From Rhizaria sp. SCN 62-66 (taxonomy: Eukaryota > Rhizaria, unplaced): 64,000 nt of DNA. The first letter of the stretch is position 1, and each line of letters begins with the position of its first letter. Position numbers and translations under genes: made by a program. Where the stretch lies: positions 1 to 64,000 of the forward strand of contig MEDY01000149.1 in NCBI GenBank assembly GCA_001724265.1, written 5' to 3'. The notes under the pieces were generated by a model, which was not told the DNA's origin, made no database searches, and was given only the letters and a program-made list of their open reading frames with translations. Below are positions 20,801 to 28,308 of this stretch, piece by piece.

Positions 20801-23570
20801 CGTCTCGCAGGGCGGCGCCTCTATCTCCGCGCCCGTCACCGCCTCCGCCGCTGCTGCCGCTGAGGACCACACCACCGCTGCTGCCCCGACTGGCGAGAAC
20901 AAGCGGCGCTTCACCGTGCTGCCCGCCGGCGGCGCGACCGCTGCCGCGACGGCCGGCTCGTCCGGCTCGTCCGGCCTGTCGGCCGACACGGACGCGGCCG
21001 ACGTCGCGCTCGCTGCAGCCGCCGCAGACACCACCGAGGTTGGTCTCTCTGCGGCCTCGGCCACCGTGTCGCTCGCCGCGGGCCACCGCATGACATACTA
21101 CGATCTGGTGACCGTGGGCGGCGTCGCCGAGGTCTCGGGCATGCCCGTCACGGTGCGCTACGACGCCGACATCACGCTCCCCGCGCGCCCCCGCGCCAGC
21201 GCCGGCTCCGCGGCCCCCGCGGCTCCCGCTAAGGGCGCCGTCGTGGTCGCGTTTCTGCAGCCCGCCGAGGACGGCAGCGGCGGCGAGGTCGAGGTCGCGG
21301 CCGCCGCGCTGCCGCTGGCCGCACTGACCGAGGTGCTCGTCGGCAAGCAGGCCGCGCACTTCGGCACCGCGGCGACCGACGGCGTGGACCGCGAGCAGTG
21401 CTTCTCGCTCACCTTTGCAGCCACGCCGGCGTCGCCGCCGTACGCCGAGGCCGAGATGCCTGAGGAGGGCGCGCAGGCCGTTGTGGCGCTCAGCGCTGAG
21501 TCGGCCGCGCTCGTCTCGGGCTGGCTGCTTGCGCTCTCGGCGCTGCTCGCCGGACAGGGCATGGACGTCATGCTCAGCAGCAACGCCGCGCCCGCGGCCA
21601 ACCCTGCCAACGGCAACGTGCCCGCGCGCCGCTTCTCCGTCATGCCCGCGGCCGCGCCCGCCGCGTCCGCCGCGTCCGCCGAGCCCGCTGAGGCCGTGCA
21701 GGCCACGGCCGTCGCCGAGCGCCTGGCACCCGCGTCGCGCCCGATCCACCCGGACCCGAACGTGGCGGCGCTGCTGCGCGGCATCACGCTGTACCACTTC
21801 GCCCCGCTGTCGTCCGCCGCGGCCGCAGTCCCGGGCGCGTCGGCCTTTGTCGCCGGCGCGGCGGCGAGCGCTGAGGTGTTCCTGTGGGCCGACTCGCTGC
21901 CCGGCGACGGCGGCCACGTATTGTGCTGGGAGCCTGTCGCGGCGGCGCAGCAGGCGTACCTGTCGACGCCCGCCACACGCTTCCCGCTCGCGGCCGCGAC
22001 GGACATCTACGTCGGGCCGCAGGCCTTCGCGGCCCCGCGTGGCGCCAAGGCCACCGCGCCCGGCGGCCGCGCCGTCGTGCCCGCGCACTGCATCACGATG
22101 CTGGGCGCGGACGGCGAGGGCCGCAAGCTCGCGCTGCACCTCGAGGCGCGCGATGCCGCGGACCACGCGTGCTGGCTCAAGGCCGTGCAATTCCTCGCCG
22201 CCAACGCGGGCCAGACGCTGCTCCGCTCCGAGCCCCCCGCTGCTGCCGCCGCTGCCGCGGCGTCGACGGCCGACAGCGTCAACAGCGAGAGCGACTCCGC
22301 GGCGGCCGCGCCGCTGAGCCCCGAGGACGCGGCCGAGGCGGCGCTGTTCGCGCAATTCTCAGCCTCGCAGCTCGTGCGCCAGTCGCTCTCGGCGACCCCG
22401 CCCGCGCTGCGCCTGCCCGTCTCCGTCAAGGTGCTCTCCGAGGGCGCGCGCTTCACGCTCTACCGCGACGCCGCCGACATCGCCGGCGCGGCGTCGCCCG
22501 CTGAGGCAGCCGAGGAGGCCGCCAAACCCATCTACGTGACGCTGCGGTACGTGCCCGGCGCTGACTCGGGCCGCGGCTACCTGGCCTGGGCCTCAACGCC
22601 CGACTCGCCCGTGCCCGCCGCCGGGCGTGCGCGCATGTCGCGCATGTCGGACCTCTTCCTGGGCGCCTCGCAGGCCGCCTTCGCCGTGCCCCGCGCGCGC
22701 GCGCAGGCCGCGGGCCTGCCGTTCCCGTCGGACCGCTGCGCGTCGCTGGTGTTCCCCAACGCAACGCTGCACATGCACGCGCCCTCGCGCCAGGTCATGA
22801 GCCGCTGGATGTGGACGCTCAACACCGTGCTCCGCAATGCTAACGCTGCGGCCGCCTCGGCCGCCGCGGCTAAGAGGTCCGTCACTGCCGCCTCGGCCGC
22901 CGCGGCCGCTGCGGCGACCGCGACCGCTGCCGCTGCCGCCGCGGCCGCACCCCCGCTGGCGCCTGAGGTCGACACCTCGTCCCCCGCGCCCGCGTCTGCG
23001 TCTGCGGCCGCGCCGGCCCCCTTGACGGCCTCCGAGCCGGCGCCCGTCGCGCTGGCCGCAGTGGCCGCGCGCCTGTCCGTGGCCGCTGAGGTCGCCGCCG
23101 CGGCCGCGGCCGCCGCCGCGGAGCCCGCACTGGACCCCGCGATGGACCCGGCGGTGATGATGATGGCCGCGGGCAACAACTTCTTCGTCTACCCCGCCGA
23201 CGGCGGCGCGCCGACGGAGCGGACGCTTTGGTACGACCCTGCTCAGCACGCGCTCATGTGGGTGCCGCGCCGCGCACCCAAGCGGCCCGCCGCGGACCGC
23301 AGCAACGTGATGCCGCTTAGCGCCATCACAGACGTGTACATCGGCAAAGAGAGCGCCACGCTCAAGGGCACGGCGGCCGCCAACGTCGGCGAGGATGTCT
23401 GCGCGACAGTGCTCGCCAGCGCGGGCACGCCCGAGAGCGCGGGCGAGCCGGTCGGGCTCGATATCGAGGCTGACAGCAAGGAGCAGCTCCAGGCTTGGCT
23501 CGCCGGGCTCTCGCACCTGCTCTCGCTCAAGGGCGCCGACGTCCTGCTCTCCGAGGAGGCTGCGCAGTAA
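14862..23570 (+). CDS. Giant protein of 13 tandem PLC-delta-type PH-like domains
   Basis: The 2,902-aa product starts at the ATG at 14862 (MEEVSVADALAVMCTGSPFY); the frame is open upstream but without another ATG. Stop is TAA. It is built from 13 units of about 230 residues, each resembling the PH domain of phospholipase C-delta. A unit has a GSxFxxY start, a strand with a [LF]xWC core, the signature TD[VI]Y[LV]GKQ, a CF[TS][VL] strand, then LDLxAxS and WLxGLxxLL in the C-terminal helix. Units 1, 4 and 13 are closest to consensus; units 3, 6 and 8 are degenerate. Ala-rich linkers carry a repeated RR[FY][ST]V motif. PH domains of this type bind phosphoinositides, so a membrane scaffold is plausible, but lipid binding is inferred. 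No catalytic domain, signal peptide or membrane segment is visible. Confidence 0.88.
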   Translation: MEEVSVADALAVMCTGSPFYIYANGTKSLVNLFYARGDPDALGSVFWCEPNKTERHDTCKFPLRLLTDVYVGKQTDSLLSIPSSAAADDENCLSLCSDVLTLDLEAASAADVNCWLTGVNHILSTDGEGMVEAVAGGSAVSGAAAEGSDSEDGGDNAQELPSPQQSLEQAQKSAAARRYTVRGPPPSALADIKEEDEDGEEDVAENDEANTSAVSASPAAGKSASAAAAAAAAPALDPNDPLAALKAGTVMVQFEASAGGLPPSARPVFVCWSRPAGQALGSFFLAPAKVPLSAAARRPSAAAAGARAAPRAGDTLAALTPASRALLHSTALAGTAPGCVAVALDTMTDLYLGTEAPDFAEYAALDPEEAFTVANADGRYSFTAADAATLAGWLDGINALLSETGTAVVANEPQPEPSPQSEAKAEAKTDAAEAKPEATASPEAAAAAAATAATPETEAKAETPREAQPQRRYTVKRGDAADAAVAAAAAAAAAAAPAAPVAAPATPAAPVQPQQELGRDISVPRAALNGGLAFTFYPGAVAAKISYDAERRALTATPATAGATLPAAAGTGVLPVSSLADVFLGCQRPALAEAGADRAASLSIVAAGGKVAWDVQAASIEVFSTFMDALSDVIASCGRVVANNNNAATAATAAAASAGVAPAAVVVPGQTPAGPPPKARGPSRRFSIQDPAANAAALAAANTAGAAPEAGAPAAATAAAAAAAPAAPAAPAAAATADGEGWAEADASSLAEMLQRGSHFTGYAQRSDGVVTNKVCLFFMPREELLALAASTPAAGDAAAIKMKNGVGKVRASTLGRLCWCAPNRRVAIKDAYIELDEITDIYLGKQSRLLASAAAKASPRDCCFTVLSRYDQLDLAASSPAVLQAWLKALQRAIVASGRRVAAEAEVPRGEQEDQRLVKKNVSKRFSVTATNSADAAAAAAAATAAAAAAPAPAPARAASASVSAPAKTAAAANPGLRPLSQSVSGPATASAAAPAPAAASAAATALANDTSPVRFMLEGAVFSRYFTFQGKPQTQRVYVYYEPPAANNKDRAGLLVWCDAKVYSRTNRPTGAARATLPLAHLADAYVGRSTASLKALVAESEDARTCFTFVAKVPAPAGAAAGTAPTQTVLSLRADSRPVVDSWVKGVQHIVVGSGKAVSNEKPSAAAEAKGKSSRRFSVAPAAAASASAAAAAPASEMGTAAPGRRFTVKSGSADAAAAAAAAAASAGDSSALWAQIAADPKVATLLEGLTVAVYRYVQKDQPSRGAAVDKATLYLGDAVAKAGAVFVCAHGMSKADRAALEPAKVAAIARGDALCLAVQALTEVAIGREDAFWTLVTPSIAADRCLKLATRGQTLFLVFASAEVCSTAVDTLQYLFELAGKKVFQDETTASTASTDAAAPAAAAATSAPAAATGNKGGALRKMSMLSAVPAPTLPNSAFSSISQGSHFVLYPSPAAAAAGERPRAVFMFYSTEAHGGRGALFWSDSAAGSATAATAATAEGARSLPLEALRVILRGKQTRALRSRAAARAGDAKCLSLLACAVPADAEGDVDAAAGFVCVDLEAETTAHALGWLDGLARVVGLATGSAAAAAAPAGRRTLRRAPDADAAHQRDVVLVQSAAAATSANPNADAADDAALSLDAPAVAAALAGLRCTALSVSGADGKAAAPGAGGFVRVEPGFGRYGALCFGAAADELDSQMLLDSVRLIHYGPAPELAAAAAAAAAATTDADGSSTDATAGEDAAVTVYGARGRRVEMRFAARAQATVFLQALDQLRLEGAAVAQAQRAREDAAEAASVSARGAGVTDGDAAATRPGAATAALQAHVARAGTVMAIGHDHDTVVEILEKGSRFTLVYEDTDSDAEEDSALLSRPITLQYTVYVPGHRGGGLVQRDAKSGVVVGAPFPVDSITDIVVGQYSPTLSTLLAHASASAAAPAAPVDATRALCILGADRELNLLCNSAEERALWLLGLKALLVSQGGASISAPVTASAAAAAEDHTTAAAPTGENKRRFTVLPAGGATAAATAGSSGSSGLSADTDAADVALAAAAADTTEVGLSAASATVSLAAGHRMTYYDLVTVGGVAEVSGMPVTVRYDADITLPARPRASAGSAAPAAPAKGAVVVAFLQPAEDGSGGEVEVAAAALPLAALTEVLVGKQAAHFGTAATDGVDREQCFSLTFAATPASPPYAEAEMPEEGAQAVVALSAESAALVSGWLLALSALLAGQGMDVMLSSNAAPAANPANGNVPARRFSVMPAAAPAASAASAEPAEAVQATAVAERLAPASRPIHPDPNVAALLRGITLYHFAPLSSAAAAVPGASAFVAGAAASAEVFLWADSLPGDGGHVLCWEPVAAAQQAYLSTPATRFPLAAATDIYVGPQAFAAPRGAKATAPGGRAVVPAHCITMLGADGEGRKLALHLEARDAADHACWLKAVQFLAANAGQTLLRSEPPAAAAAAAASTADSVNSESDSAAAAPLSPEDAAEAALFAQFSASQLVRQSLSATPPALRLPVSVKVLSEGARFTLYRDAADIAGAASPAEAAEEAAKPIYVTLRYVPGADSGRGYLAWASTPDSPVPAAGRARMSRMSDLFLGASQAAFAVPRARAQAAGLPFPSDRCASLVFPNATLHMHAPSRQVMSRWMWTLNTVLRNANAAAASAAAAKRSVTAASAAAAAAATATAAAAAAAAPPLAPEVDTSSPAPASASAAAPAPLTASEPAPVALAAVAARLSVAAEVAAAAAAAAAEPALDPAMDPAVMMMAAGNNFFVYPADGGAPTERTLWYDPAQHALMWVPRRAPKRPAADRSNVMPLSAITDVYIGKESATLKGTAAANVGEDVCATVLASAGTPESAGEPVGLDIEADSKEQLQAWLAGLSHLLSLKGADVLLSEEAAQ
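14890..23560 (+). repeat. Thirteen-unit PH-like coding repeat array
   Basis: The position equivalent to TDVYxGKQ in each unit starts near 15060, 15902, 16601, 17379, 18117, 18840, 19406, 19981, 20603, 21327, 21998, 22647 and 23328. Spacing is 565-840 nt, mean about 690. Units have diverged well beyond nucleotide similarity, so the array is old. The segment at 17379 (TDIYLGKQSRLLA) and the one at 15060 (TDVYVGKQTDSLL) are the most alike. Confidence 0.85.
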
Positions 23571-24031
23571 GCCAACGCGCTGCAACGCCATTGACTTGCG
23601 CCTGAGTGGAAGGCGATGTTGTTCTCTTGGTTCTTGTTTGGTTTTATTATTGTGCTGTTTTTGTTTTTGTTGTTGAACATTATTTTTAACCTATAGGTTT
23701 TCATTCTGTGCAGAGTTGGTGTTGTTGAGCGCCCACATTCTCATGTGTGTTACTCGGCGCTTGCTCTCTGCCTGCGCTTTTCACCGTTGCGACTCCAGGT
23801 GCTGGCTGATTACAGCATCTAAAGTTTCTATGGAACAATACATCTTATGATATCGTCACCAATACGATCAATTTGTCTCAATATGACACGCTGTTTCGAT
23901 TCGTAGTCACTTTACAGCTAATGCGCCTCTGCTGCTGGTTGTAGTGTTCTTGTTGGGTGGCAGATGCTGAGCCCATTCTTGACGATAGTCTCCTGAGCCA
24001 CCACGACCGTCAGCGGGATATTTACGTGAAC
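23571..24031. other. Intergenic region upstream of the OB-fold gene
   Basis: AT- and T-rich. The frame of the next gene is open from 23945 with coding-like codons (ADAEPILDDSLLSHHDRQRD) but no ATG. A GCAG at 23960-23963 could be an intron acceptor. A longer 5' end with an extra exon therefore cannot be excluded. Confidence 0.45.
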
Positions 24032-24648
24032 ATGTTTGAGGAGGCTTTTTCTGGTACGTTTTCTGTAAATTATCCTTTGGGAAACTGTCATGCATGCATG
24101 AAACACGACTTGATACACTCTCCACCTCTCCTTTGCTCACTGCCCCTCAGCTTCCCACTCTTTCTCCGCACTCAGTGACGAACATCTGTGACCTCCAGCC
24201 CGACGCGATTGGCCTCGACGTGCTCGTCACGGTTCTCTCTCTGAACCTGACCGTCTCGCATCAGCCCGCGTCGGGCGGCGCGCCCATCCGCGCGTGCGAG
24301 TTCACGGTCGCCGACCACACCGGCAGCGTCAAGCTCCACGCGCGCGGCGCGCACGCGGACGCGCTGCCCCGCGGCGCGCTCGTCCTTGTCCGCGGCTGCC
24401 ACACTGACGTTTTCGACGGGCAGATGCACCTTAAGCTCGGCCAGTGGAGCACCTTCACGGTCGCCGTCCCCGCGCCTGCTGCGGCTGGCGCTGGCGCAGG
24501 TGCTGGGGTCTCGGGCGCTGCCGGCTCCCTGAGTGCGTCCGCCACCGCTGCTGCTGCGGCAGCCGCGACGGGGCTCGTGCCGGTGACCGCCGATCAGCTG
24601 CCCACGCTCCCCGACATGTCGGCCGTGCGTCTGGTGCCGACGGTGTGA
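24032..24648 (+). CDS. OB-fold single-stranded nucleic-acid-binding protein, SOSS-B/hSSB-like, two exons
   Basis: Exon 1 is 24032-24053 (22 nt) and exon 2 is 24176-24648. The intron is GTACGT..CTCAG, 122 nt, phase 1. The product is 164 aa, stop TGA. The core matches the single OB fold of the SOSS-B/NABP family, which binds ssDNA in double-strand-break signalling and repair: ICDLQPDAIGLDVLVTVLSL (strand 1), IRACEFTVADHTGSVKLHAR (the ADxTGSI-type strand pair), LVLVRGCHTDVFDGQMHLKL (helix to strands 4-5). The tail is Ala/Gly-rich and disordered, like the family's variable C-terminus. I chose the ATG at 24032 because family members have an equally short N-terminus and the joined frame is exact; the frame is open further upstream without an ATG. 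An RNA-binding role remains possible. Confidence 0.75.
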
Positions 24649-25062
24649 GCCAGCACCGCTCACAGCGTACACCATCACACTCAATAAGAAACGAATGACT
24701 GTGAATAATTGAGACTGTATGTGTCCCCAAGCATTAGAAGTGAAGGTGTTTACCCTATTTTGTGATAGCCATCTGTGTTTTGATGGCATCTTTTGAAGAA
24801 TTGTCTTCTTCAGGCCAGTTGTACCACTACAAAATACAATATTCAATCTTGTCGCGCCCCCACCACAGATTTCTTTCATACCTTCCTCTTTCTGTTGTCA
24901 TGATAGCTATTATCATTCTGCCATGATTTTACACTGTATCAGATTGTTGCATTAGACATCTTGATTTAATGTCGAGTTTTTTTTTTAAGGCCGTACAGTT
25001 CATATCCCAAATAGCTACTTTCTCTTGCAGCGCTGTTAGAAGCGCGATTGTGCACCCAGTAA
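24649..25062. other. Intergenic region before the gene at 25063
   Basis: AT-rich, 414 bases. It contains a T10-like run near 24980 and a pyrimidine tract ending TTGCAG at 25030, which would suit the acceptor of a 5' UTR intron. There is an in-frame TAA directly before the ATG at 25063. Confidence 0.45.
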
Positions 25063-27885
25063 ATGCCCTTCCCGAGGTTTTCGGGTTTCGCACTGGGCTA
25101 CACTGTTGATGAAGATGACATTGATCAACTCGAACAACGAGGTAGCGCTGTTGCAGAGGACGCAGAAGACAGTGCACCCGACTTCGGCGACGGACTGTAC
25201 GATGACCCGGTGTTGGACCCGTCCACCGACACCACCTCCCGCGCCTTCCCGGGCTTCATTGCCGACCTCGTCTCCTGCGCCCCCACCCTCGCCGCCGTGA
25301 CCGCGCTGCATCACTTCTTCAGGGCCGACGCGCCCGACCGCCCGTCGGCGTACACCGAGGACGGCAGCGACATTGCCCCCTGGGTCGAGCACCTGCTCCT
25401 CGCGCTCCAGGTGCCCGAGTTCCTCGTCAACTCGCTCGCCTTCACCGGCGACAACCAGCGCACGTTACGCCAGAAGGTCACGCTCGCCGTGTTCATCGAC
25501 CTGATCGGCAACACAGCGCTGCGGAAGCGGCTGGTCGCCGCCGGAGCCCTCGCGGCCGTCGCGCAGCTCATCACCGTGACGTGCGACGTTGTTCTCATGA
25601 AGTCGGCTGCGCGGTTCATCGACTCGGCGCTGTACGAGCGCGCGTACCTCGCCCCAGAGCCCTGTCTGACTGCGCGGCGCGACGCGCTGGTCGCGATGCT
25701 GCCGCACGTGCAACAGGAGCTGCTGCATACGCTGCTCTCCCCGCCGCTCGACCCCGCGCAAGCGGACCGGGCGTACTTCACTTTCACCACTGTCTGCACG
25801 ACGGTCGCGACGCTGTGCAGCCCGACGCTGGAGCCGCCGCGGTACACCGCGCTGGCCGGCTACGTCGCCGTGGCGCGCTGCGTGCTCGCGCACAGGCACT
25901 TGGACGGGGACAAGCGCAGCAAATAGTTGTGCTGGACCGCGCTCGAGCTGCTCATGCGCGTGTTCGTGATCGACTGCAGCGGCAGCGCGGCAGACGCGCG
26001 CGCACTCGCGCTCAGCGAAGCGTTCGAGGCCGTGATGAAGCTCGTTAGTGACCCAGGCAAGGTGAGGTTGAATGCTTACAAGGAGTCTGAGACCCTTCAC
26101 CTCATGTCTGTCCTGCACCGTTGCGCGCTCGCACTGAGCGACGCAGAGATGGATCTCGTGTTCACTTAGCCACGCGTCGACGCGGTCTGCGCCGCCTTGA
26201 ACGCAGCGTTGAACAATAACGAAGTTTCCCCCAAGTTCCTGCAAAAGGGCAGCTGGATTGCCGTGCTTGCCGGTCTTTGCGCGCGCCTGATCGAGGCAGT
26301 GCCGGCTTTCCGCACGTGGTACGCCGCGAGCGCGCTGAGTATCTGTCTGCCGAATAGGCTTGTGCCGCCGGAGAAGGCGTTCGCAGAGCACCACGCAGAC
26401 GTGTGCTTCATCGTGGCTAACGCGGCGCGGCTCTTTGCGGCGCTCATGTCAACGGCAGAGAACGCGTCGCAGGCAGCGCTACGGCTGCTCACCAACGGCG
26501 CTGTTGTGTTTTGCACAAATGCGCTCCGGTTTAGCTCAATGTGGGGCGACGGCTGCGGTCTGTACACGGACAACTGGGTCGGCATCACTGGCAAGTCCCG
26601 GTGTGGCCGGCCCAACAAGAAGGTCCGGACCGGGCTCAGCGCTGACACGGCGGAGCGGCTCGTGCGCGCGCTCAGGCTGATGATCGCGACGCGCGATACT
26701 GCGGCGCCCGGCGCAGAGACAGAGGAGCGCGCACGCGAAGACCTAGTGGAGCGGAACCCCTTTGCCGCTCAGTTTGTTGAGTTACGCGGAATGCAGGCGC
26801 TGGAGCTGTTGCGCTACGCCGATAGCATGGTGCAGGATGACAGCGAGCCTGCGCTGCAGGAGATCGAGCAGCTGCAGTCCCTGCTCGCGCGCATGGCTGT
26901 GATCGCGCCTGCGGCAGTCTCGGCCGACCGCGCTGCGGAGCTTGTGCGGCGGCGCCAGACGGCCGCAGACGTGCGCCCGTTTGTCTCGTCGACCGGCGTT
27001 TCGTGCTCTGAGCGGACTGCGCTCGATGTTTATATTGCGAGATACTTGCAAGCGAGCGGGGTGCCGGAGTTTTCTCTTCGCAGTCGGGAGCCATTTACGT
27101 TCGGTGGGCGCGCCCGGGCGCCTGATGCTCCAACGGACGCGGCGTTGGCTCTGATGCAGGCGCGCGCTCGGGAGGAGATGATTCACTGCGCACACCAGGA
27201 GATGTCTGGCGGCTCCCAGATGCAGGCGGACATGGTGATGATGGCAACGCTTTTCGACCCCCAGAGTCAAAAGCTCGTCGACCATTCATTCGACATTCAG
27301 CTTGACGATGAGAGATTTCCGAGCCACGCAATGCACTTCCGCGCCGCTTCGTTTAACAACGCTCTCGGGCAATTTGTTCACAAGTGCGTGGTTCCGAACA
27401 GTGGCGGCTTAGCAGCGGATCGGCCATTTGTCACCCTGTACACTCGACACACAGCGATCCCTTGTGCCGCCACAGCCGCGCCGCAGCTTGCAACGGACAT
27501 CATCTACGGCGAGTACGACGTGGCCGCCGCTGCGGCGACCGTACACCCTGCCGGCACGGTGCTATTTTACCCGCGCCACGTCACGCCCCCGCGCTACTCC
27601 GACACGCGCGTTGCGGACGTGCGCTCGAACGTTTCCAAGTCGTGCTCCACGATGTGGTGCCTTGTGTTCAAGCCCTGTCCGGCGAGCCTGCTGCCCGGCG
27701 CAGTGCCCGTCGGCCGTGTGGTGGCGAGCGAGGGGAAGAGGCTGTCGGCGGCGGACGATGAGAGCGACGCATTACCCTTCGACGCTGATGTCCTGGCACG
27801 CTTTGCGGCACTGGCCGAAGAGGGGCCGTGCTGCGGCGGGCAAAACCCCAGTATGATCAAGATAGTGCAGTTCAAGAACAAGTGA
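25063..27885 (+). CDS. Unknown 940-aa protein read through two in-frame TAG codons
   Basis: The ATG at 25063 follows an in-frame TAA, and the frame ends in TGA. Between them the only stops are TAG at 25924 and 26167. Codon bias and helical, globular composition continue without a gap on both sides of each: DGDKRSK, TAG, LCWTALELLMRVFVIDCSG, and AEMDLVFT, TAG, PRVDAVCAALNAALNN. I therefore treat this as one gene with UAG as sense. The N-terminus is acidic (YTVDEDDIDQLEQRG). The middle is a series of Leu/Ala helices that could form an alpha-solenoid. The C-terminal third has a Cys- and His-poor mixed fold (LVDHSFDIQLDDERFPSHAM, ATDIIYGEYDVAAA, SCSTMWCLVFKPCP). I recognise no family. No signal peptide or membrane segment is visible. 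Confidence 0.72.
25924..25926 (+). other. In-frame TAG, probably sense
   Basis: Sits between AAA (Lys) and TTG (Leu) in continuous coding sequence. There is no GT[AC]CGT donor nearby. The next in-frame ATG is ten codons on, and no intergenic-type sequence separates the two halves. Confidence 0.75.
26167..26169 (+). other. In-frame TAG, probably sense
   Basis: Sits between ACT (Thr) and CCA (Pro). The next in-frame ATG is far downstream, so a separate gene starting here is unlikely. Confidence 0.75.
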
Positions 27886-28308
27886 ACGGCTGACCGCACA
27901 CCAAAATGCATCTAAGTGCGCATGAACGAAGATTTTGTCATTGCCATTAGACATAACGACAAATATATAAGTATGATTTTTGAAACGGAGATTGAATCTA
28001 TTACCATAAAACCTCGTAATCACTACTACGTGTGTCTCTAGTTCAAATGGACACATCAATTCTGATCCAAAAACAATATGGTTGCATATTACGAGATGTT
28101 AAATGCGACACGGGACACTCAACGCAAAATCGCATCAGTCAGATCGTGGCCTCCAAGCTCGAGACATTTTAGATTCAGCTCGAGTTCGCACAACTCACCG
28201 CAACGCCACCCTACACACTATCTCAGACTTAACATCATCACACAATTGTCATTCAATTCACATCGATTCATTACAACTTTGCATCATACCATAACACACC
28301 GTATACCT
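27886..28308. other. Convergent intergenic region
   Basis: AT-rich 423 bases between the 3' ends of a plus- and a minus-strand gene, so mostly two 3' UTRs. Nothing else recognised. Confidence 0.5.

Noticed and set aside
15699-22355. Minus-strand open frame of 2,218 codons opposite the PH-repeat gene
   Set aside because: It is a by-product of the strong G/C third-position bias, which suppresses stops on the opposite strand. Its product is Arg/Gly-rich without domains, while the plus strand shows repeated PH signatures.
25900-26200. Short introns removing the TAG codons
   Set aside because: No GTACGT-like donor or pyrimidine-rich acceptor flanks the TAGs, and sequence across them keeps coding composition.
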